Source: an uncultured Alistipes sp.
GTDB lineage: Bacteria > Bacteroidota > Bacteroidia > Bacteroidales > Rikenellaceae
Direction: 5' to 3'
DNA: 46,567 nucleotides
NCBI GenBank assembly: GCA_900552955.1
Contig: USBO01000001.1
Coordinates: 1 to 46,567, forward strand
Shown one piece after another: positions 19,717-26,953 of the stretch. The notes below the pieces were generated by a model. It was not told the origin of the DNA, searched no databases, and was given only the letters and a program-made list of their open reading frames with translations. Made by a program: the position numbers and the translations under genes. Positions within the stretch are counted from its first letter, which is position 1. Each line of letters opens with the position of its first letter.

Positions 19717-21387
19717 ATGAGAGACCCTATCCAAGTCATCTGCGACAACCTCGACCGCACGATCGAAGTCGAAATGGGCACGTCGCTGCTCGACATCCGG
19801 CGGCAATACCTCCCCGCAGGGCCGCACCCCTATCTGGCGGCCTACGTCAACAACCGTATCAAGGAGCTGAATTACAAGGTGTACACCCCGATCACGGTGC
19901 GCTACATCGACGCCACCCACTTCGAAGGCATCCGCGTCTACGAGCGCACGGCGACCTTCCTGCTCCAGCGGGCCGTGTGCGAGCTCTGGCCGGGCCGCAA
20001 GCTCTACCTCCGCCACTCGATGCTGGGCGGGTTCTACTGCGAGTTCGAAGGCCGCGGCGGCATCTCGCCGCAGGAGGCCGAAGCGCTCCGCACGCGCATG
20101 CGGGAGCTCGTCGAGGCGGCCATCCCGATCACGCGCAGCCGCGTGCCGTCGATCGACGCGGCGATGGAGTACACGCGGCTCGGGTTCGACGACAAGACCG
20201 AGCTGCTCAACACCCGTCCGCGCCTCTACAGCAGCATCTACGCGCTGGGCGACACCAAAGGCTACTTCTACGGCGCACTGGCCCCCTCGACCGACTATGT
20301 CCGCCTGTTCGACATACGGCCCTACTACGACGGCTTCTGCCTCGTGCTGCCCGGGCGCAGCCACCCTGACGCGCTGCGGCCCATCGTGGCGCAGGACAAG
20401 CTCTTCGACATCTTCCGCCAGTACAAGGAGTGGGTCGCCGTCATGGGCGTGCCCACCGTGGGCCGGCTCAACGCCAAGGTGCTGGCGGGCGACGCCTCGG
20501 AACTCATCAAAATCGCCGAAGCCTTCCACGAGAAACGGCTGGCGCGCATCGCCGACACCATCGCGGAGGCCAACCGCACGAAGGGGACGCGCATGGTGCT
20601 CATCTCGGGCCCCTCGTCGAGCGGCAAGACCACCTCGGCCAAACGTCTGGGCATCCAGCTGCGCATTCTGGGGCTGAATCCCGTGCTCGTCTCGCTCGAC
20701 GACTACTTCGTCGACCGCGACAAGACTCCGCGCGACGCCGACGGCGAGTACGACTACGAAGCGCTCGAGGCCATCGACCTCCAGCTCTTCAACGACCACC
20801 TGCAGCGCCTCTTCGCGGGCGAGAGCCTTCCCGTGCCGCGCTACGACTTCCTCACGGGCAAACGGCAGTGGCACGACAACCCGCTGCGGCTCGACGAGCG
20901 GTCGGTGCTCATCGTCGAGGGCATCCACGGGCTCAACCCGCGGCTGACGCCCAGCATCCCCGACGACATGAAGTTCCGCATCTACATCTCGTGCTTCACG
21001 TCGGTGTCGATGGACAACCTCACGCGCATCGCCACCACCGACAACCGCCTGCTGCGCCGCATGGTGCGCGACAACGCCACGCGCGGCCACAACGCGCAGG
21101 CCACCCTCGCGCGCTGGGAGAGCGTGCGCCGCGGCGAGGAGCGGCACATCTTCCCCTATCAGGAGAATGCCGACGTGATGTTCAACTCGTCGCTCTTCTA
21201 CGAGATCTCGGTGCTGCGCCCCTACGCCGAACGCATCCTGCGCGAGGTGCCCGACACCGTGCCCGAATACGGCGAGGCGAGGCGGCTGCTGAAGTTCCTC
21301 GACAACTTCATCCCGATCGATCCGGCGGAGATTCCGCCCACGTCGCTGCTGCGCGAATTCATCGGCGGCAGCAGTTTCAGATATTGA
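19717..21387 (+). CDS. TGS/tRNA-synthetase-editing-like domain fused to a uridine-kinase-like P-loop kinase
   Basis: This 556-residue protein begins with a TGS-like domain (about 1-60) and a threonyl/alanyl-tRNA-synthetase second-additional-domain-like region (to about 200), as in ThrRS N-termini. The C-terminal half is a phosphoribulokinase/uridine-kinase domain: Walker A GPSSSGKTT (about 297-306), LDDYFVDRDKTP, YDYEALEAID, YDFLTGKR and IVEGIHGLNP. Uridine kinases phosphorylate uridine or cytidine, but the natural substrate of this fusion class is not evident. ATG 19717 was chosen at the start of the TGS domain; the frame extends upstream only through the promoter repeats. It has no obvious operon partners. 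Confidence 0.88.
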   Translation: MRDPIQVICDNLDRTIEVEMGTSLLDIRRQYLPAGPHPYLAAYVNNRIKELNYKVYTPITVRYIDATHFEGIRVYERTATFLLQRAVCELWPGRKLYLRHSMLGGFYCEFEGRGGISPQEAEALRTRMRELVEAAIPITRSRVPSIDAAMEYTRLGFDDKTELLNTRPRLYSSIYALGDTKGYFYGALAPSTDYVRLFDIRPYYDGFCLVLPGRSHPDALRPIVAQDKLFDIFRQYKEWVAVMGVPTVGRLNAKVLAGDASELIKIAEAFHEKRLARIADTIAEANRTKGTRMVLISGPSSSGKTTSAKRLGIQLRILGLNPVLVSLDDYFVDRDKTPRDADGEYDYEALEAIDLQLFNDHLQRLFAGESLPVPRYDFLTGKRQWHDNPLRLDERSVLIVEGIHGLNPRLTPSIPDDMKFRIYISCFTSVSMDNLTRIATTDNRLLRRMVRDNATRGHNAQATLARWESVRRGEERHIFPYQENADVMFNSSLFYEISVLRPYAERILREVPDTVPEYGEARRLLKFLDNFIPIDPAEIPPTSLLREFIGGSSFRY

Positions 21388-21532
21388 CAGAACCGTGCAG
21401 CACACTCGGACAAAACCAACGGAACGATAAGTTTCTCAGGAGGGACGGCGGCATCCGCGACAGCGGCCACGACCCGCCCGAGCCCCTCAACGACCAGAAC
21501 AAGCACAACAATCTCACTTAATCATAACAACC

Positions 21533-24358
21533 ATGTCTTTCGACAATTTCGCATCGCGCCACATCGGCGTCAGCGATCCCCACGAACTCCAGGCCATGCT
21601 CGACACGATCGGCGTGGCGTCGGTCGACGAACTGATCGCCCAGGTGATCCCGCAGTCGATCCGCCTCAAGAAACCGCTCGACCTGCCCGCGGGCATGAGC
21701 GAATACGAATTCGCCGCCCACATCCGTGCGCTGGCCGACCGCAACCACCCGCTGCGGTCGTTCATCGGCATGGGCTACTACCCCTGCGCCGTGCCGGCCG
21801 CCGTGGCGCGCAACGTCTTCGAGAATCCCGCGTGGTACACCTCTTACACCCCCTACCAGGCCGAGATCTCGCAGGGGCGTCTGGAGGCGCTGCTCAACTT
21901 CCAGACCGCCGTGCTCTCGCTCACGGGCATGGAGATCGCCAACTGCTCGCTGCTGGACGAGGGGACGGCCGCGGCCGAGGCGATGCTCATGATGTTCGCC
22001 CTGCGCAGCCGCGAGGCGGTCAAGGAGGGGCGCACGCAGCTCTTCGTCGACCGCAACATCTTCCCGCAGACGCTCGACCTGCTGCTCACGCGCAGCGAAC
22101 CGTTCGGTATCGAACTCATCATCGATGAATACGACCAGTACGAATTTACAGGCAGGGAGTTCGGCGCGATCGTGCAATACCCCGCCGCCGACGGCTCCGT
22201 GCGCGACTACTCGGATTTCACGGCCGCGGCGCATGCCAAGGGCGCCCTGGTGACCGTCGCCGCTGACCTGCTGTCGCTGGCCCTCATGAAAGCCCCCGGC
22301 GAATGGGGCGCCGACATCGTCGTCGGTTCGGCGCAGCGCCTCGGAAATCCGATGGGCTTCGGAGGTCCCGCCGCCGGTTACCTGACCACGCGCGAGGCGT
22401 TCAAACGCAACATGCCGGGCCGCATCATCGGCGTCTCGGTCGACCGGCTGGGCAACCGGGCCCTGCGCATGGCGCTCCAGATGCGCGAACAGCACATCAA
22501 ACGCGAAAAAGCCACCTCGAACATCTGCACCGCCTCGGCCCTGATGGCCTCCATGACGGGCTTCTACTGTGTCTACAACGGCCCCGAAGGGCTGAAGCGC
22601 GCCGCCGAAACCGCCCACCTGGCCGCCGCCACCGTTGCCCGTGCGCTGGAGGCGATGGATTATAAATTAACATCGAAGGAGTTCTTCGACACGCTCGAAG
22701 TCGAAGCCGAAGCCGCCGTCGTACAATCGCTGGCGCTCGAAAACGGCATCAACTTCTACTATCCTTCCGAAGGCCGCGTGCGCATGTCGTTCGACGAGGT
22801 GACCACTCCTGCGGAGATCGAAGCCGTAGCAGGCATTTTCGCCGCAGCCAAAGGCAAGAAAGCCAAGGCAGTAAAGGCCGTCACCGAAAGCAACGTTCCA
22901 ACTGCCCTGCGCCGTAAGTCACCCTACCTGCAGGAGCCTGTTTTCAACGCCTACCGCTCCGAAAGCGCCCTGATGCGCTACATCAAGAAACTCGAACTGA
23001 GGGACATATCGCTGGCCAACTCAATGATCTCTTTAGGTTCGTGCACCATGAAGCTCAACGCCGCGGCGCTCATGCAGCCGTTGTCGCTGGCCGGCTTCCA
23101 GAACATACACCCCTTCGCCCCGGCCGACCAGGCCAAGGGCTATATGGACCTGATCGCCGGGCTGGAACAGGACCTGGCGACGATCACCGGCTTCGCGGCC
23201 TGCTCGCTCCAGCCCAATTCGGGCGCGGCGGGCGAATATGCCGGATTGATGGTGATCCGCGCCTACCACCAGAGCCGCGGGCAGGGCTACCGCAACGTAG
23301 TGCTGATCCCGGCGTCGGCCCACGGCACGAACCCCGCATCGGCAGCCATGGCGGGCATGAAGATCGTCACCGTAGCGTGCGACGCCAACGGCAACATCGA
23401 CGTGGAGGACCTCGAAGCCAAGGCCAAAGAGTACTCCTCGGAGTTGTGCGGCCTGATGGTCACCTACCCCTCGACGCACGGCGTATTCGAGAGCCGCATC
23501 CGCGAGATCGTGGACGCCGTTCACGACGCGGGCGGACAGGTCTACATGGACGGCGCCAACATGAACGCACAGGTGGGCCTCACGAACCCCGGCTATATCG
23601 GGGCCGATGTCTGCCACCTGAACCTCCACAAGACCTTCGCCATGCCCCACGGCGGCGGCGGCCCGGGCGTAGGCCCGATCTGCGTCGCAGAGCACCTGAG
23701 GGCGTTCCTGCCGTCGCATCCGGTCGTAGCCACGGGCGGCGACGAAGGAATCACGGCCGTCGCTTCGGCCCCGTGGGGTTCGGCGCTGCTCTTCCCGATC
23801 ACCTACGGCTATATCAAGATGCTGGGAGCCGAAGGGCTGCGTAAAGCGACCGAGATGGCCATCGTCAACGCCAACTACATGTCGGCGGCACTGGCCCCGG
23901 AATACCGCACCTACTATTCGGGCGAAACGGGCCGCGTAGGCCACGAAATGATCCTCGACCTGACCTCTTTCAAGAAGGATTACAACATCGACTGCGGCGA
24001 CATCGCGCACCGACTGATGGACTACGGATTCCACGCCCCGACGCTCTCGTTCCCCGTGCACGAGACGCTGATGGTCGAGCCGACGGAATCGGAGCCCAAA
24101 GAGGAGATGGACCGTTTCATCGAGGCATTGATAAGCATCAAGCGCGAATGCGAGGCGGCCGCCGGACAGCAAGACAACGTCGTGGCGAATGCGCCCCACA
24201 CCGCCCGGGAACTGGCCGGAAACTGGGAACACCCCTATTCGCGCGAACAGGCGGCCTTCCCGCTCCCGTGGGTCGGCGAGGCGAAGTTCTTCCCCTACGT
24301 TTCGAAAATCGACGCGGGCTACGGCGATCGCAACCTCTGCTGCCGCAACTGCGAGTAG
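21533..24358 (+). CDS. gcvP: Glycine dehydrogenase (decarboxylating), P-protein of the glycine cleavage system
   Basis: This 941-residue protein is full length for the fused (homodimeric) P-protein. The PLP-binding lysine is K700 in HLNLHKTFAMPHGGGGPG, followed by the glycine-rich loop. The N-terminal half has the matching pseudo-aminotransferase domain (FIGMGYYPCAVP, PAWYTSYTPYQAEISQGRLE). It decarboxylates glycine and passes the aminomethyl group to lipoyl GcvH, but gcvT and gcvH are not nearby, so the system is dispersed. The 145-bp upstream gap shows no clear -7 box. A strong terminator follows. Confidence 0.98.
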   Translation: MSFDNFASRHIGVSDPHELQAMLDTIGVASVDELIAQVIPQSIRLKKPLDLPAGMSEYEFAAHIRALADRNHPLRSFIGMGYYPCAVPAAVARNVFENPAWYTSYTPYQAEISQGRLEALLNFQTAVLSLTGMEIANCSLLDEGTAAAEAMLMMFALRSREAVKEGRTQLFVDRNIFPQTLDLLLTRSEPFGIELIIDEYDQYEFTGREFGAIVQYPAADGSVRDYSDFTAAAHAKGALVTVAADLLSLALMKAPGEWGADIVVGSAQRLGNPMGFGGPAAGYLTTREAFKRNMPGRIIGVSVDRLGNRALRMALQMREQHIKREKATSNICTASALMASMTGFYCVYNGPEGLKRAAETAHLAAATVARALEAMDYKLTSKEFFDTLEVEAEAAVVQSLALENGINFYYPSEGRVRMSFDEVTTPAEIEAVAGIFAAAKGKKAKAVKAVTESNVPTALRRKSPYLQEPVFNAYRSESALMRYIKKLELRDISLANSMISLGSCTMKLNAAALMQPLSLAGFQNIHPFAPADQAKGYMDLIAGLEQDLATITGFAACSLQPNSGAAGEYAGLMVIRAYHQSRGQGYRNVVLIPASAHGTNPASAAMAGMKIVTVACDANGNIDVEDLEAKAKEYSSELCGLMVTYPSTHGVFESRIREIVDAVHDAGGQVYMDGANMNAQVGLTNPGYIGADVCHLNLHKTFAMPHGGGGPGVGPICVAEHLRAFLPSHPVVATGGDEGITAVASAPWGSALLFPITYGYIKMLGAEGLRKATEMAIVNANYMSAALAPEYRTYYSGETGRVGHEMILDLTSFKKDYNIDCGDIAHRLMDYGFHAPTLSFPVHETLMVEPTESEPKEEMDRFIEALISIKRECEAAAGQQDNVVANAPHTARELAGNWEHPYSREQAAFPLPWVGEAKFFPYVSKIDAGYGDRNLCCRNCE

Positions 24359-24377
24359 ACCCGGATTTCCGATCGAC

Positions 24378-24412
24378 AAAAAAACGGATGAGCGAAAACT
24401 CATCCGTTTTTT
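24378..24412. terminator. Bidirectional terminator between gcvP and the small barrel gene
   Basis: AAAAAACGGATGAG (24379-24392) pairs with CTCATCCGTTTTTT (24399-24412). It has T-runs on both strands, so it can serve the convergent genes at 24358 and 24426. Confidence 0.9.
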
Positions 24413-24425
24413 ATTTTTCACCGGG

Positions 24426-24911
24426 TTAAAACATAAATTCAACCCTGAAAATCACGTTTTTCTCATACCTTCGGCCCCCTAACCGCTCTGCAACATCCTG
24501 CATCTGGAAACCGATATTAAAAGCCAGCGCACAACGATTCCCGAGGGGCCAGCTCATACCCAACGCCGGGGAAGCATAGAACCCTTCGTCATTTTCCAGA
24601 AACCCGTAGCCTGCATCGACCGAGAGAAAAGGCGTCGCCCCTTCGGCGAGCAAATAGCCCCGCACATTGCCGTAGACATGGTAATCCAATGTTCCGAGCG
24701 AGCTCCGATAGTTAAGTCCGATGCCGGCTCCGGTAAACAGATGCGGATTTATCCGCACGCCGTGCGTCGTTTCCACATTGACCGGGTTTGCGTCCGCCCA
24801 TCCGATCTGAATGCCGTATCCGGCGGCCAAATGCCCCTGATAGCGGACCTGAGAGAAAACGGCCGTCACTGCAAACAATGCAATAACCGTCAGGAATATT
24901 TTTTTCTGCAT
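24426..24911 (-). CDS. Small outer-membrane beta-barrel protein, function unknown
   Basis: This 161-residue protein has a signal peptide (MQKKIFLTVIALFAVTAVFSQ). The mature part alternates aromatic and polar residues in short strands ('GHLAAGYGIQIGW', 'HLFTGAGIGLNYR', 'YHVYGNVRGYLL', 'PALGMSWPL', 'ALAFNIGFQ') and ends in FRVEFMF, the terminal-Phe signal of outer-membrane barrels. It resembles the general Bacteroidetes porin/OmpW-like class of about 8 strands. A minus-strand TATATTTG box (24944-24937) lies 26 bp upstream. No partner gene suggests a role. Confidence 0.75.
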   Translation of the reverse strand: MQKKIFLTVIALFAVTAVFSQVRYQGHLAAGYGIQIGWADANPVNVETTHGVRINPHLFTGAGIGLNYRSSLGTLDYHVYGNVRGYLLAEGATPFLSVDAGYGFLENDEGFYASPALGMSWPLGNRCALAFNIGFQMQDVAERLGGRRYEKNVIFRVEFMF

Positions 24912-24936
24912 GATTTTAGCAATGGATTAGCTCTAT

Positions 24937-24944
24937 CAAATATA
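24937..24944 (-). promoter_or_regulatory. -7 box of the small barrel gene
   Basis: TATATTTG on the minus strand, 26 bp before the start at 24911. It faces away from the slyD promoter in the same divergent gap. Confidence 0.6.
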
Positions 24945-24971
24945 GAAAAAAAACGACATTTACGCAACTCG

Positions 24972-25002
24972 TTGCAAAATATAAACTTAATTTCTACCTT
25001 TG
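24972..25002 (+). promoter_or_regulatory. Promoter of the slyD-like gene
   Basis: TTG (24972-24974), N20 and TACCTTTG (24995-25002) match the Bacteroidetes consensus, 43 bp before the ATG. Confidence 0.75.
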
Positions 25003-25045
25003 TCAACTCACAGTAAAAGCAAGATTCACCTAATTATCAAATACA

Positions 25046-25591
25046 ATGAAAGTAGAACAGAACAAAATGGTCGGCGTAGACTACAAGCTCACCGTCGACG
25101 GACAGATCGCAGACCAGTCGCGTCCGGGCCAGCCGCTCGAATTCATCTTCGGAACGGGCATGCTGCTTCCGAAATTCGAGGAGGCGATCCTGGGCAAGGA
25201 GATCGGCGAATCGGTCGCGTTTACGCTTGAGGCCAAAGACGGCTACGGCGAAGTGATTGCAGACGCCATCGTCGACCTGCCGAAAGATATATTCATGGTA
25301 GACGGCAAACTCGCCGAGGACATCCTCTTCGAGGGCAGCCAGGTTCCGATGAGCGACGCCCAGGGCAACCGCATGATGGGTATCGTCAAGGAGGTAGGCG
25401 ACGCAACCGTGAAAATGGACTTCAACCATCCGATGGCGGGCAAAACGCTCAACTTCGAGGTGGAGGTGGTTTCGGTGCGCGACGTGACGCCCGAGGACCT
25501 GCAGGGCGGATGCTCGTGCGGCGACTGCGGCGACGGCTGCAACGAAGACTGCGGCTGCGAGGACCACGACGGCCACTGCAACTGCCATTAA
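25046..25591 (+). CDS. slyD: SlyD-type FKBP peptidyl-prolyl isomerase with a metal-binding tail
   Basis: This 181-residue cytoplasmic protein has the FKBP core split by an IF chaperone domain: the start 'MKVEQNKMVGVDYKLTVDGQ', 'PLEFIFGTGMLLPKFEEAILGKEIGE', and the return 'DFNHPMAGKTLNFEVEVVSV'. The tail after about residue 153 is packed with Cys, Asp and His (CSCGDCGDGC..., ending CNCH), which would bind Ni, Zn or Cu. SlyD acts in folding and nickel delivery to hydrogenase in E. coli; the metal used here is not visible. It is monocistronic with its own promoter and terminator. Confidence 0.95.
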   Translation: MKVEQNKMVGVDYKLTVDGQIADQSRPGQPLEFIFGTGMLLPKFEEAILGKEIGESVAFTLEAKDGYGEVIADAIVDLPKDIFMVDGKLAEDILFEGSQVPMSDAQGNRMMGIVKEVGDATVKMDFNHPMAGKTLNFEVEVVSVRDVTPEDLQGGCSCGDCGDGCNEDCGCEDHDGHCNCH

Positions 25592-25597
25592 CCGAGA

Positions 25598-25622
25598 AGG
25601 CCTCTTCGGAGGCTTTTTTTTT
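25598..25622 (+). terminator. Terminator of the slyD-like gene
   Basis: GCCTC-TTCG-GAGGC hairpin (25600-25613) followed by a run of nine T residues. Confidence 0.9.
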
Positions 25623-25698
25623 GCCCTGTTCTTTAGACCGGGCCCGCCTTCCCGAAACCGGAAAATGCGGCGAATCCAAAAATAATCCGTAAATTAGG

Positions 25699-26883
25699 GT
25701 GCTTACTCCCCAGTTCAAGACGGTGTATACCCTTCGCCAATACCTCCTGACCCTGTTCGACTCCCGCGGCCTGACGCGCACGCTGGGAGAAGTCGACGTG
25801 TGCCACGACGAACGGGGCCGTCCTGGTTTCAGCGCCGGTAATTCGGCGGCGGTTTTCCGCATCCGCCTCGGCGGGCGCATCCGCTCGCTGCGCTGTTACC
25901 TGCGCCCGATGCGCCACCTGAAGGAGATTTACGGCGATCGGCTGCTCGAAAAAGAGCTCTACCTGCACACCTCGGCCCAAACCGGGGTCTGGGTCGATGT
26001 CGTCCTCGGCGACTGGATCGAGGGCCTCACCCTGCACGAGGCGGCTGCACAGGCCGCTGCGCTCCGCGACAGGGAATGCCTGCAAATCCTCGCCCGGCTG
26101 TTCGACAGGCTGGCCTTCGCGCTGGTTACCGACGACTGCGCCCACGGCGACCTGAAGCCCGAAAACATCATCGTCAGCGACGACGGAACGCTTCATCCGA
26201 TCGACTTCGACGCCTCATACCTGCCTGCCTTCGCCGGGGAGACGAGCCCCGAACTGGGCACGGCTGCCTACCAGCACCCGGCACGGACTGCTGCGGACTT
26301 CGACGAACGGATCGATGACTACCCCGCGGCGCTGATCTCGACGGCATTGCACGCACTGGCTGCCGACCCGACGCTCTGGGACCGCTACGGAAGCACCGAC
26401 GGACTGCTGTACTGTCCCCAGCGGATTGCCGCCGACGCCGCCTACCGGGAGACGCTCGCGCTGTTCGAACAGCGCGGCATGGCCGTTCAATACCGCATCG
26501 CACAACTGCTGCGCGCCCCCTCCCTGCGGCTCTTCGGTCTCGCGGGACTGCTCGCCGAGGCTATCCGCGAAAAACCCGCAGCGGCGGCATCGGACGAGGA
26601 GCCCGAACTCTTCGTCGAGAGCGGGCGCTGGGGTTACCGGACTCCGGAATGCGTCGTTATAGCACCGCTTTACGACAGCGGCTTCGACTTCACCGAAGGA
26701 CTCGCAGCGGTTCAGCTCGGCAGCACGTGGCACTACATCGACACGGCGGGCCGCACACGTCTGAGTTGTCCGGACTGCACCGCCGTCAAACCGTTTCGCG
26801 GCGGAAGGGCGCAGGTCGTGCGCAACGGGGAACGGCAGGAGATCGCCCATCCGCTGAAAGCACGCCAGTACCAGGAAGGTTGA
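25699..26883 (+). CDS. Serine/threonine-kinase-like protein with a C-terminal WG-repeat region
   Basis: This 394-residue protein has a eukaryotic-like kinase fold. The catalytic loop is HGDLKPEN (D151, K153, N156, with HGD replacing HRD) and the metal-binding motif is IDFD (D169, DFD replacing DFG). Where the beta3 'VAIK' lysine is expected the sequence reads SLRCYLRP, giving Arg65; the glycine-rich loop is also poorly conserved. From about residue 306 there are WG-repeat-like segments (WGYRTPECVVIAPLYDSG..FTEGLAAVQLGSTWHYIDTAGR; PFRGGRAQVV). The start is GTG 25699: an in-frame TAA is at 25690-25692 and no ATG precedes the conserved sequence. The substrate and active state are unknown. Confidence 0.8.
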   Translation: MLTPQFKTVYTLRQYLLTLFDSRGLTRTLGEVDVCHDERGRPGFSAGNSAAVFRIRLGGRIRSLRCYLRPMRHLKEIYGDRLLEKELYLHTSAQTGVWVDVVLGDWIEGLTLHEAAAQAAALRDRECLQILARLFDRLAFALVTDDCAHGDLKPENIIVSDDGTLHPIDFDASYLPAFAGETSPELGTAAYQHPARTAADFDERIDDYPAALISTALHALAADPTLWDRYGSTDGLLYCPQRIAADAAYRETLALFEQRGMAVQYRIAQLLRAPSLRLFGLAGLLAEAIREKPAAAASDEEPELFVESGRWGYRTPECVVIAPLYDSGFDFTEGLAAVQLGSTWHYIDTAGRTRLSCPDCTAVKPFRGGRAQVVRNGERQEIAHPLKARQYQEG

Positions 26884-26900
26884 CACCGGAGCGGGCAACG

Positions 26901-26940
26901 ACAAAACAGGCGCACGATCTGCATCGTGCGCCTGTTTTGT
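26901..26940. terminator. Bidirectional terminator between the kinase and GH92 genes
   Basis: An 18-bp perfect stem, ACAAAACAGGCGCACGAT (26901-26918) with its complement at 26923-26940, and a 4-nt loop. T-rich ends on both strands suit the convergent genes. Confidence 0.92.
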
Positions 26941-26953
26941 TCGGAATTCCCCG

